Below the pieces are notes generated by a model. That model saw only the letters and a program-made list of their open reading frames with translations. It searched no databases and had not been told where the DNA came from. The position numbers and the translations under genes are program-made. From NCBI GenBank assembly GCA_964436825.1, contig CAYTEO010000055.1, positions 1 through 15,442 on the forward strand: a stretch of 15,442 bases of DNA. Direction: 5' to 3'. Origin of the DNA: CAYTEO01 sp964436825 (lineage in GTDB: Bacteria; Krumholzibacteriota; Krumholzibacteriia; LZORAL124-64-63). Positions 1 to 8,210 of the stretch are shown here, piece after piece; positions within the stretch are counted from its first letter, which is position 1, and every line of letters begins with the position of its first letter.

Positions 1-993
1 CGCCCCGGGCGCCGCGCCGCGCACCAGTCGGCGGCGGCGGGGGGGGGGGGGGAGGGGCGGGGGGCGGGGGGGGGGGGGGGCGGCGGCCAGCGCGGCGGCG
101 GCGGCGTAGGCCTGGGCTGCGGCGGCCGGGTGGCCGGTCCGCTCCAGGGCCACGCCCAGGTTGTTGTGGAAGACGGCCACGCGGTCGTTCACCAGGACGG
201 CCCGGGCCAGGACCGGCAGCGCCTCGGCGAACCGCTCCTGCCGGATCAGCAGCAGGCCCAGGTCGTTCAGGCTCCAGGCGTCGTCGGGATCGAGCCGCAG
301 CGCCAGGCGGTACTCCCGCTCGGCGTCGCCGGTGCGCCCGGCGGCGGCCAGGGCCAGGCCGGCCACGCGGTGGGCGGCCACGTCGGTGGAGTCGAGGGCC
401 ACGGCCCGCTGCGCCTCGGCCGCCGCTGCCTCGGCGTCACCGCGGTCCAGCAGGACACGGGCCAGGTTGACGCGGCTCTTCAGGTGGTCGGGAGCCAGCT
501 CCAGGGCACGTCGCAGGCTGGTCTCGGCGTCGTCCAGGGCGCCCACCTTCCGCTGGGCGAGGCCCAGCAGGTAGTGCCCCCAGGCGTTCTCCGGCCGGCG
601 CTCGGTGTAGAGGACCAGCAGGTCCGCGGCCTGTCCGTAGTCGCCGTCGTGGTAGGCCCTCTCGGCGGCGCGGTAGATGTCCAGGGTGGCCGCGGTGGCC
701 CAGGAGGCAAGGGGATCCTCCGCGGCGGCCGGCGCCTCGCCCGTCACGGGATCATCGTCGGTACCGGCGGTCTCGCCGGTCGGCCGGTCCGCGGTCTCGG
801 CGGCGACGACCGCCTCCGGCGCCGCCGGTGCGACGGCCGGCTGCTCCGTGGCGATCGCAACGGTCTGGTCGTCGTCGCCGTGCGGGGAGACCGCCACCCC
901 GATGGTGACGACCAGTCCCAGCAGCAGGACGAACAGGACGCCGGCCTCGCCGGCACTCAGCGATCGCTTGGTCTTGGACTTGGGGTTGGTCAT
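1..993 (-). CDS. Membrane-anchored TPR protein, C-terminus beyond window edge
   Basis: This is an open frame from an ATG at 993 down to the window edge, so the C-terminus is missing. Seen: a short basic N-terminus (MTNPKSKTKRS), one hydrophobic segment at about residues 17-36, then a low-complexity Ala/Asp/Glu/Pro linker to about residue 95. At least four TPR-like helix pairs follow (about 105-290), with repeat signatures such as 'YGQAADLL', 'ALDDAETSLRRALELAPD', 'GDAEREYRLALRLDPDD' and 'FAEALPVLARAV'. The predicted topology is an N-in membrane anchor with the TPR array outside the cytoplasm. TPRs are protein-interaction scaffolds; no enzymatic motif is seen. AAAGGA lies 7 bases before the ATG and supports the start. 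The gene has its own predicted sigma-54 promoter downstream of the kinase/regulator pair, so it is probably that system's output. The frame beyond about residue 305 runs into a poly-G tract (39-80) and is unreliable. The family is confident; the cellular role is unknown. Confidence 0.8.
   Translation of the reverse strand, partial: MTNPKSKTKRSLSAGEAGVLFVLLLGLVVTIGVAVSPHGDDDQTVAIATEQPAVAPAAPEAVVAAETADRPTGETAGTDDDPVTGEAPAAAEDPLASWATAATLDIYRAAERAYHDGDYGQAADLLVLYTERRPENAWGHYLLGLAQRKVGALDDAETSLRRALELAPDHLKSRVNLARVLLDRGDAEAAAAEAQRAVALDSTDVAAHRVAGLALAAAGRTGDAEREYRLALRLDPDDAWSLNDLGLLLIRQERFAEALPVLARAVLVNDRVAVFHNNLGVALERTGHPAAAAQAYAAAAALAAAPPPPRPPPLPPPPRRRRLVRGAAPGA
39..80. repeat. Near-homopolymeric poly-G tract
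   Basis: Seen: a run of 14 G (39-52) and a run of 15 G (66-80), separated by a G-rich stretch with only two non-G bases. In the minus-strand TPR frame this reads as a poly-proline stretch. It may be a genuine Pro-rich linker with G-quadruplex potential. It may equally be a low-quality contig end of the poly-G type produced by two-colour sequencing chemistry. Its position about 40 bases from the sequence end favours an artefact, and run lengths here should not be trusted. Confidence 0.7.
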
Positions 994-1045
994 GGCAGGT
1001 CCTTTCGCTCGGGTGAACGGTGCGTTTGGTCCTGCCTGGGGGAGG

Positions 1046-1061
1046 GCAAGGGTGGGGCCAA
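1046..1061 (-). promoter_or_regulatory. Sigma-54 (-24/-12) promoter of the TPR gene
   Basis: The minus strand reads TTGGCCCCACCCTTGC. The invariant GG (1059-1058) and GC (1047-1046) are separated by exactly 10 bases, with the preferred TTGC at the -12 element. This matches the sigma-54 consensus at its defining positions and spacing. The start point would be near 1034, giving a leader of about 40 bases before the ATG at 993. The gene just upstream encodes a sigma-54 activator (GAFTGA motif), and paired palindromes lie at a typical enhancer distance. Confidence 0.72.
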
Positions 1062-1134
1062 TGGTTGCCTCTGTCCTTACATGTTGTATGTCAACACGAT
1101 AGATAGAGCCGGGAGGGTGGGGAATGCAGAGGTC

Positions 1135-1150
1135 GTGTCCGGATGGACAC
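1135..1150. promoter_or_regulatory. Palindrome GTGTCC-N4-GGACAC, candidate enhancer site 1
   Basis: A perfect inverted repeat, GTGTCC GGAT GGACAC, extended to 7-base arms by the flanking C/G. Its centre is about 108 bases upstream of the predicted sigma-54 start point of the TPR gene, a normal distance for an enhancer-binding-protein site. It has the same half-site as the palindrome at 1159-1174. The inferred binder is the Fis-type HTH of the response regulator encoded at 1183-2595. Confidence 0.65.
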
Positions 1151-1158
1151 GGGGAGTT

Positions 1159-1174
1159 GTGTCCTGCAGGACAC
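1159..1174. promoter_or_regulatory. Palindrome GTGTCC-N4-GGACAC, candidate enhancer site 2
   Basis: A fully self-complementary 16-mer, GTGTCC TGCA GGACAC, centred 24 bases from the first copy and about 132 bases upstream of the predicted start point. It begins 9 bases past the response regulator stop codon. A transcription terminator was considered, but there is no T-tract and the same half-sites occur twice, so a tandem protein-binding site fits better. A further GGACA half-site (1175-1179) abuts it. Confidence 0.65.
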
Positions 1175-1182
1175 GGACAGTC

Positions 1183-2591
<1,409 letters not shown>

Positions 2592-2595
<4 letters not shown>

Positions 2596-4334
2596 CGTTC
2601 CTCCGTGGCGGGGGGTAAGCGCAGGGTCGCCAGCGTCCCGCCGCCGGGCGCCGCGGACAGGGAGAACTCGCCCCCGGCGTCGGTCACCAGCCGCCGGACG
2701 ATGGCCAGGCCCAGGCCGGTGCCGCCGGGCTTGGTGGTGTAGAACATCTCGGTGGCGCGGCGTCGCTGCTCGTCGCTCATGCCCGGGCCGTGGTCCCGGA
2801 CGGTGACGACGACGTCGCCGTCCTCCGACGCCAGCGCCAGTTCCACCGGCACGGCGACGCGCGTCTCCTGCTGGCTCTCCAGGGCGTTGCGGACCAGGTT
2901 CTCCAGGACGCGCCGCAGGTCGACGGCGGCCAGCCCGATGGTCGACAGCGGCGTGTCGGGTGCGACGACCACCAGCTCGTCGCCGTACTGGGCTGCCAGC
3001 TCGGCGACCACCGCGGCCGGATCGCACCGACCGCCGCCGCGGCCGCCCAGGCGGCGGTACGCCCCGGCCAGCTCCTCCAGGTACCCCAGGCCGGCCTCGA
3101 TCGTTCCCTGTCTCTCCAGCAGGACCCGGGGCAGCCGGTCGGGATCCTCGCGGGCCACCTGCAGCAGGTGCCAGAAGATGTTCCGCAGCGGCACGAACCC
3201 GTTGCGCAGGTCGTGGTTGACCTGGCGGGCCAGGTCGCCCAGGGCGGCGCGCCGCTCGGCCTCGCGCAGCTCGCGCAGCTGGCGCCGCAGCCGGTCGCGC
3301 AGCCGGTCCAGGGCCCTGGCCGCCTCGCCCACCTCGTCGCGGCGATCGACGGGGAACTCGCCGGCCAGCGCCGGCAGGTCCAGTCCGGCCGCCGCCGCTG
3401 CCAGCCGGCGCAGGGGGCGGACGATCCAGACCGACAGCAGGATCGCCGCCAGCAGCGCCCCGGTCGCCGTCACGCCCACGGCCGCCAGCAGCCAGGTGAC
3501 CAGCGAGCGCTCCGTCGCCTGCCAGTCACGGCGGGGATGGGAGAGGACCAGGACGGCCCGCGCCAGCGGCGGCGGGGGAGCCGGCTCGGCGGCGGTGGCT
3601 CCCCGGCGCGGGAAGGTCTCCCAGCGCAGCCAGTAGCGGTCCCGGGGCAGGGCGAACCAGGGATCGGCCAGCCGGTCGCGGCCGGCGCGTCGGGCCGGGA
3701 CCAGCAGGTCGGGATCGGTGGAGACGGCCCCGCCCGGGTAGATGAGCGTCACGTCGATCCCGGCGCCGGCCACCAGGTCGGCCAGCCGTTGCTCGTCCAG
3801 CCGCCGTCCCCCCACCAGGTGGAGGGTCCGACCGCCCAGCCGCACGCTGTCGCGGACGACGAGCACCGGCGCGCTGTCGGGGGCCGCGCCGGCGGGCGGC
3901 AGCAGCCCGAAGCCGTCCCGGGTCCGGTCCAGGGCGCGCAGCAGGTCGCCGGGCGGCGAGTTCGGCGGCAGTCCCGCGGCGCCGCGGACGCCGCCCCGCC
4001 GGTCCAGCAGCCAGACCAGGTCCAGGCCGGTCAGCCGCGCCGCCCGCTCGGCGAACTCGTCGGGATAGACGGCCCGCTCGGGCAGGCCGGCCACGGCCAG
4101 CCGCAGCGCCTGGTCCTCGTCCGCCTCGCGGGCCAGGGCGGCCAGGCGCTCGCCCAGTTCCCGCCGGTCGGCAAGCAGCCCCTCTTCGGCGGCCGCCATC
4201 GCCGTCGCCACCCGCTGCCGGTAGGCGTCGGCCAGCCGCGCCGTGAAGGAGCGGTGCAGGACGATCCCCAGCACGAGCAGGGGCAGGACGACGAGCAGGC
4301 CGTTGGCCAGCAGCAGGCGGGTACGGAACGACAC
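2592..4334 (-). CDS. Membrane sensor histidine kinase
   Basis: A 580-residue inner-membrane kinase. Seen: TM1 at about residues 7-27; a large extracytoplasmic sensor region at about 28-275 without an obvious PAS or CACHE signature; TM2 at about 278-305; a HAMP-like linker at 302-355; and an Arg/Glu-rich coiled coil into the dimerisation helix. The H-box is QVNHDLRN (phosphoacceptor H374), the N-box ENLVRNALES (N483), G1 is DHGPGM (D514) and G2 is GGTGLGLAIV (about 537-546), so all catalytic elements are intact. The start is a GTG at 4334, 7 bases after GAGGAGG; no ATG lies nearer to TM1. It is translationally coupled to the response regulator by an ATGA overlap, so the two form a cognate pair. 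The signal sensed is unknown. The kinase call is certain; the sensor domain is unassigned. Confidence 0.94.
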
Positions 4335-4355
4335 GCGTGAACCTCCTCGGCCCTG

Positions 4356-4384
4356 ACCATACGTTCAGGCCGGATGGAGGTCAA
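4356..4384 (-). promoter_or_regulatory. Sigma-70-type promoter of the kinase/regulator operon
   Basis: Minus strand: TTGACC (4384-4379), 17 bases, TATGGT (4361-4356). The -35 matches the consensus at 5 of 6 positions and the -10 at 4 of 6, with optimal spacing. The start point would be near 4349, so the Shine-Dalgarno GAGGAGG (4348-4342) lies at the very 5' end of a leader of about 15 bases. It is divergent from the CDGSH/YceI transcript. Confidence 0.5.
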
Positions 4385-4420
4385 AACCATCGGATACGGG
4401 AATGCGACGCTCTTGATTTG

Positions 4421-4429
4421 TGCTAGATT
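4421..4429 (+). promoter_or_regulatory. Possible extended -10 promoter for the CDGSH/YceI pair
   Basis: The plus strand reads TGC TAGATT, a TGn extended -10 in an A/T-richer pocket, about 30 bases before the ATG at 4459. No good -35 lies 17 bases upstream, as is common for extended -10 promoters. It is the only promoter-like sequence found in this divergent gap for the plus strand. Confidence 0.35.
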
Positions 4430-4458
4430 GTCGGCACCTTTTCGCAAAGGAGGACCCG

Positions 4459-4710
4459 ATGCGGCACCCGCGAGTGGCCGACGTCGTGCCGGCCATCGTC
4501 GAACTCGAGCCCGGCAAGCACCACTACTGCAGCTGCGGGCTCAGCGCCCGACAGCCCTTCTGCGACGGTTCCCACCGGGAAACCGGCTTCCGTCCCCTCA
4601 CCTTCCTGGTGACCGCGGCGCGGCGGATGGCCCTTTGCCAGTGCAAGTACACGCGCGAGGCCCCGCGCTGCGACGGTTCCCACAGGCTCTACGAGAAAGA
4701 GGAACGATGA
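4459..4710 (+). CDS. Small double-CDGSH iron-sulfur protein
   Basis: An 83-residue protein made almost entirely of two CDGSH-type [2Fe-2S] binding motifs. Seen: C24-x-C26-x2-S-x3-P-x-C35-DGSH39 and C60-x-C62-x2-T-x3-P-x-C71-DGSH75. Both match the canonical three-Cys one-His ligand set without a missing residue. There is no signal peptide, so it is probably cytoplasmic. CDGSH proteins are known as redox-active or cluster-transfer proteins; the partner here is unknown. The ATG at 4459 is preferred over an upstream in-frame ATG at 4420 because AAAGGAGG (4446-4453) sits 5 bases before it. It overlaps the YceI-like gene by ATGA, so the two are co-translated. Confidence 0.92.
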   Translation: MRHPRVADVVPAIVELEPGKHHYCSCGLSARQPFCDGSHRETGFRPLTFLVTAARRMALCQCKYTREAPRCDGSHRLYEKEER

Positions 4711-5315
4711 TGAGACAGCGTCACGGACTGTTGCCGGCCGTCGCCCTGCTGGCCTGCCTGGCCGGCATCGTCGCCGCCGGCGCCGCCACCGCCGCCGAGT
4801 ACAGGATCGACCCCGCCCACAGCAGTGTCGGCTTCGCCGTGCGCCACATGATGGTCAGCAAGGTCCGCGGCGAGTTCACCCGGTTCGACGGCACGATCAC
4901 CTACGATCCCGCCGACACGGCCGCCTGGTCGGTGACCGCGACCATCCAGGCCGCGTCGATCGACACCGGCAACGAGAAGCGCGACGAACACCTGCGCAGC
5001 GCCGACTTCTTCGACGTCGAACGGTTCCCGGAGATCGTCTTCCGTTCCACCGGCGTGCGTCGCGACGGCGAACGTCTCCTGCTGGACGGCGAGCTGACGC
5101 TCCACGGGGTGACCCGTCCGGTGACGCTGGAGCTGGAGTTCAACGGGACGATCACCGACCCGTGGGGGAACGAGCGGATCGGCTTCTCCGCCCGCGGCAA
5201 GCTGGACCGCCGCGACTACGGGATCGTCTGGAACAAGGCACTGGACAGGGGCGGGTTGACCGTCGGCAACGAGGTGGCCCTGTTGCTGGAGGTCGAGGGG
5301 ATTGGTGGAAAGTAG
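4707..5315 (+). CDS. Secreted YceI-family (lipocalin-like) protein
   Basis: A 202-residue exported protein. Seen: a Sec signal peptide (MMRQRHG, hydrophobic core, AATAA before EYRIDP at residue 31) and then the YceI signature: YRIDPAHSSVGFAVRHMMVSK, a GEF..FDG strand, 'SIDTGNEKRDEHLRSADFFD', 'FPEIVFRST', 'GELTLHGVTRPV' and 'RRDYGIVWNKALD'. The family is a periplasmic beta-barrel known to bind polyisoprenoids. The length matches a full family member with its signal. A cysteine at residue 17 (LLAC) resembles a lipobox but sits inside the hydrophobic core, with a good signal-peptidase-I site after it, so a soluble periplasmic protein is favoured. A second ATG immediately follows the first (4710). 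It overlaps the CDGSH gene by 4 bases, and GAGG at 4698-4701 supports the start. Confidence 0.93.
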   Translation: MMRQRHGLLPAVALLACLAGIVAAGAATAAEYRIDPAHSSVGFAVRHMMVSKVRGEFTRFDGTITYDPADTAAWSVTATIQAASIDTGNEKRDEHLRSADFFDVERFPEIVFRSTGVRRDGERLLLDGELTLHGVTRPVTLELEFNGTITDPWGNERIGFSARGKLDRRDYGIVWNKALDRGGLTVGNEVALLLEVEGIGGK

Positions 5316-5391
5316 GTTGTGCCCCTGAAATTGTGTTTCTTCGTTGCGCGGCTGCAACCGCAATGATTGCAGGCGGATAGGCTGATCGGGC

Positions 5392-5426
5392 GAAGGGGTG
5401 GCTCCCCTGGGGGATGCCACCCCTTC
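5392..5426. terminator. Long hairpin between convergent genes
   Basis: Arms GAAGGGGTGGC (5392-5402) and GCCACCCCTTC (5416-5426) are perfectly complementary. They are extended inward by TCCCC (5403-5407) and GGGGA (5410-5414) around a 2-base loop, with a single bulged T at 5415. The 16 base pairs are very stable. It lies 77 bases after the yceI-like stop and 22 bases after the peptidase stop. Neither side has a real U-tract, so it may act as a transcript-end or RNA-stability hairpin for both convergent mRNAs rather than as a classical intrinsic terminator. Confidence 0.6.
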
Positions 5427-5447
5427 CCGCTCTTGCGACAGGCGATC

Positions 5448-8078
5448 CTACCGGACGACGACGACCCGGCCGACGAGCCGGGCATCACCCGCCACGACCC
5501 GCAACAGGTAGACCCCCGAGGCCGCCTCGCGGCCACCGTCGGTGCGGCCGTCCCAGCTCAGGACATGCTCCCCTGGGCCGGCATCACCGGTGTGGAGGAC
5601 GCGGACGCGCCGGCCGCGCAGGTCGTAGATGCCCGCCCGCAGCGAGGCGGCACGCGGCAGGGAGAGCAGCCAGCGGCTGTTCGTCCCCGTGCCCCCCAGC
5701 CGGTGCAGGGTGGCGACGCCGGGCAGACCGATGACGTCGGTGGCGCTGTTCACGGTGAAGTGTCGCCACTCCCCCAGCATTCCCCGCTCGCCGGGATCGG
5801 CGGCATAGGCGCGCCACCAGTAGTCCCCGTCGGGCAGGGGGGACGGGACGGTCCAGCTCGTCTGGCCGGGCATCTCGTCGAGGTCGTCGACCGCGGCCAC
5901 GAGGTCGATCCCCAGCGAGTCGCCGTAGACGCGGAAGCCGTAGGTGACGGCGTCGCCCAGGTCGGGATCGTAGCTGTCGGCCACGACGAGGGTCGGGGTC
6001 GGCCCCACCGTCGCGTCGGGGGCGGGGGAGACGAGGGCCGGTGCGGGCGGCGGGACGTTGCCGCTGCCGCCGCCGGTGATCTCGATGTCGTCGATGTACC
6101 AGCCGTCACGGGTCACCGAGTAGTCCGTCTCCAGCAGGAAGCGGACCTGGGCGCTGCTGCCGGCGTAGGCCGACAGATCCACCGTCTCCTGCGTCCAGCT
6201 CGACTGGGTGCCGGTGAAGGAGGTCAGCGTCACCCACGGCCCGCCGTCGGCGGAGATCTGGACGCGGCCGTAGTCCCAGCCGTCCTCGATGTCGTACCGG
6301 TGCCAGAAGGAGAGGGTCGAGCCCGTGCTCAGCACCACGGGGGAGGCCAAGGTGGTGGAGGTCGAGGTCTGGTCCAGGTACTCGCCCGCCGGGCTGTCGG
6401 TCAGCGAGTGGGTCGCGCTGTGGGACGACGACGTCGTCGTTGCCCAGGAGCCGGTCAGGATCCAGCCGTCGGTGCCGCCCTCGAGGTCGTCGCTGAAGAC
6501 CAGGACCGGCGGGCCGGCGAAGAAGGTGAAGGTCCGGGGGATCGGTCCGCTGCCGTCGTCGGCGGTGACGGTCACCGTCAGCGCACGGTCGGCGGGACAG
6601 TCGGGAGAGACTGAGACGGCGAACGGCGCACCCGACAGGTCCAGGGTCCCCATGGCGCCCACCGGCCCGACGGTCCGGATCGCCTCGTGGAGCTGCAGGT
6701 ACGGGTCGTCGGTGTGCAGGGTCACCGTGACCGGCCCGCTGTCGGCGGTGACGCCCAGGTTCTCCAGGGTCAGGGCCAGGCCGGCCGTCTCGCCGGCCTC
6801 CAGGTAGGCGTCGCCGTCCCCGCCGGTCACCGCCAGGTCGGCGGGACGGACGAAGGCGTCGGCGGCCATGACCAGGTAGAGGGTGGGCCAGAGGTTGTCC
6901 TGGAACAGCGGCTCGCGGCGGTCCTGGGCGGGCCAGAACCCGTCGCTGGTCCAGCCGATCTCGTTGGTGAAGGCGAAGCACCTGGGATGCTCGGTCCAGG
7001 CGCCGTAGACCCAGTCGAACGAGCCGCCGTTGACGGTGTAGAGCAGGTCCCCCGGCTGGCCGGCGGCGTAGCCGTTCCCGCTGGTCATGATGGAGGCCAT
7101 CTGCTGGAAGACGGCATCGTCGGGGGTCGGATCGGTGGTGTAGCCCCACGGGTAGAGGGTCATCCCGCTGTAGCTGTGGAAGCTCATGGAGGTGACGAAC
7201 GCGTGGGCGTTGATCAGGCCCATGAGGGCCTGCACCTCGGGCTCGCTGCCCGGAGCGGGGCCGCGGTAGACGTCGCTGGAGGGATCGGTGCTGCTGCCCG
7301 GTCCGTCCCACTCGTAGGGATAGTTCCGGTTGGGGTCGACGCCGAACGTACCGTCGCCGTTGTCGCGCCGGTTCTTGCGCCACATGCCGCCGCCGTCGGG
7401 GGCGATCGTCTCGTTGTAGACGAACCCGTCAGGGTTGACGATGGGCACGACGTAGATCTCGCGGGTGTCCAGCAGGTGCGTGACGACGGGATCGGTGCCG
7501 TAGCGCGAGGCCAGGTACTCGACGAACATCAGCGTCATCTCCGAGGCCATCACCTCGCGGGCGTGGTGCAGGCCGTCGATCTCCACCTCCGCCTCGTCGG
7601 GCTCGTCCGTCTCCGGGTTGTCCGAGACGCGGATGCACCAGATGTCCCGGCCCTCGTGGCTCTGCCCGAGGGACCACTTGGCGCTGACGACCTGTGGGTA
7701 CTGGGCGTGCAGGTCGTCCAGCCACTGGGTGGCCTCGCTGTAGGTGTGGTAGACGCCGAAGTTGGCTCCCTTGTCTCCGAGCCGCGAGGCGTAGTAGGCG
7801 GTCAGGTCGGCATGGACGACGGTGTAGGGCAGGCCCAGCCGCTCCAGGAGCAGCAGGTCGGCCTCGCGGGCGACGACCTCGGCCTCGTGGCCCGGTTTCA
7901 GGACGGCGACGTCCAGCTCGGGGTGGGAACGGAGCAGCTCGGTGGCGCCGGGCGCGGTCAGGTCGACCCGGACCAGGGAGTAGCGCGGCGTGGCCGCCGT
8001 CGCGGCGGTGGCGAGCAACAGGAACGCGGCCAGGATGGCACAGAGGCGTCCGGCACGCGGGGCAGCAGGGATGGACAT
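5448..8078 (-). CDS. Secreted M14 zinc carboxypeptidase, multidomain
   Basis: An 876-residue exported metallopeptidase. Seen in order: a signal peptide (about 1-28, cut near ATAA/TPR); a probable propeptide to about 110; and an M14 (carboxypeptidase T-like) catalytic domain at about 110-405. The zinc ligands are H172-A-R-E175 and H301 (SFHSYS), substrate-binding residues sit in DPNRNYP (about 248-254), and the catalytic glutamate is E373 (TNEIGW), so the active site is complete. Next come a CARDB/Ig-like domain (about 412-520), a MAM/immune-inhibitor-A-like jelly roll (about 525-668), an FnIII-like domain (about 676-778) and a FlgD/T9SS-like C-terminal domain (about 795-876). The ATG at 8078 has GGAGG 8 bases upstream; a GTG at 8084 is only 2 bases from that GGAGG and is less likely. 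It probably acts outside the cell or on the surface, removing C-terminal residues from peptides. Confidence 0.93.
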   Translation of the reverse strand: MSIPAAPRAGRLCAILAAFLLLATAATAATPRYSLVRVDLTAPGATELLRSHPELDVAVLKPGHEAEVVAREADLLLLERLGLPYTVVHADLTAYYASRLGDKGANFGVYHTYSEATQWLDDLHAQYPQVVSAKWSLGQSHEGRDIWCIRVSDNPETDEPDEAEVEIDGLHHAREVMASEMTLMFVEYLASRYGTDPVVTHLLDTREIYVVPIVNPDGFVYNETIAPDGGGMWRKNRRDNGDGTFGVDPNRNYPYEWDGPGSSTDPSSDVYRGPAPGSEPEVQALMGLINAHAFVTSMSFHSYSGMTLYPWGYTTDPTPDDAVFQQMASIMTSGNGYAAGQPGDLLYTVNGGSFDWVYGAWTEHPRCFAFTNEIGWTSDGFWPAQDRREPLFQDNLWPTLYLVMAADAFVRPADLAVTGGDGDAYLEAGETAGLALTLENLGVTADSGPVTVTLHTDDPYLQLHEAIRTVGPVGAMGTLDLSGAPFAVSVSPDCPADRALTVTVTADDGSGPIPRTFTFFAGPPVLVFSDDLEGGTDGWILTGSWATTTSSSHSATHSLTDSPAGEYLDQTSTSTTLASPVVLSTGSTLSFWHRYDIEDGWDYGRVQISADGGPWVTLTSFTGTQSSWTQETVDLSAYAGSSAQVRFLLETDYSVTRDGWYIDDIEITGGGSGNVPPPAPALVSPAPDATVGPTPTLVVADSYDPDLGDAVTYGFRVYGDSLGIDLVAAVDDLDEMPGQTSWTVPSPLPDGDYWWRAYAADPGERGMLGEWRHFTVNSATDVIGLPGVATLHRLGGTGTNSRWLLSLPRAASLRAGIYDLRGRRVRVLHTGDAGPGEHVLSWDGRTDGGREAASGVYLLRVVAGDARLVGRVVVVR

Positions 8079-8135
8079 GGGCACGGCCTCCGGGGGCGCT
8101 GGTCTACGTTGTGCGATCGGAAGGCGGGGTCCATC

Positions 8136-8144
8136 AGTATACCA
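8136..8144 (-). promoter_or_regulatory. Extended -10 promoter of the peptidase gene
   Basis: The minus strand reads TGG TATACT. The hexamer matches the sigma-70 -10 at 5 of 6 positions and is preceded by TGn. It lies in an A/T-richer island about 58 bases before the ATG at 8078. The -35 region 17 bases upstream (TTCCTT) is poor. It sits downstream of the dehydrogenase terminator, so the peptidase should be an independent transcript. Confidence 0.5.
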
Positions 8145-8163
8145 GATCGGCGGCCAACAAGGA

Positions 8164-8185
8164 AGCGGCCCCCGGCGGGGCCGCT
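8164..8185 (-). terminator. Intrinsic terminator of the dehydrogenase gene
   Basis: Read on the minus strand, arms AGCGGCCCC and GGGGCCGCT form a perfect 9-base-pair stem around a 4-base loop. It is followed at once by TTCCTTGTT, a T-rich if interrupted tail. It begins 25 bases after the dehydrogenase stop codon. A 10-base palindrome, CCGGTACCGG (8194-8203), lies between the stop and the stem. Confidence 0.65.
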
Positions 8186-8210
8186 CCAGGTACCCGGTAC
8201 CGGCGGGGGG

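Noticed and set aside
1159..1174. Terminator hairpin after the response regulator
   Set aside because: There is no T-tract. The same half-sites occur twice and the position suits sigma-54 enhancers, so a protein-binding site is preferred.
5352..5372. CTGCAA/TTGCAG inverted repeat downstream of the yceI-like gene
   Set aside because: Only 6-base arms with a 9-base loop and no T-tail. It could be chance; the hairpin at 5392-5426 is far stronger.
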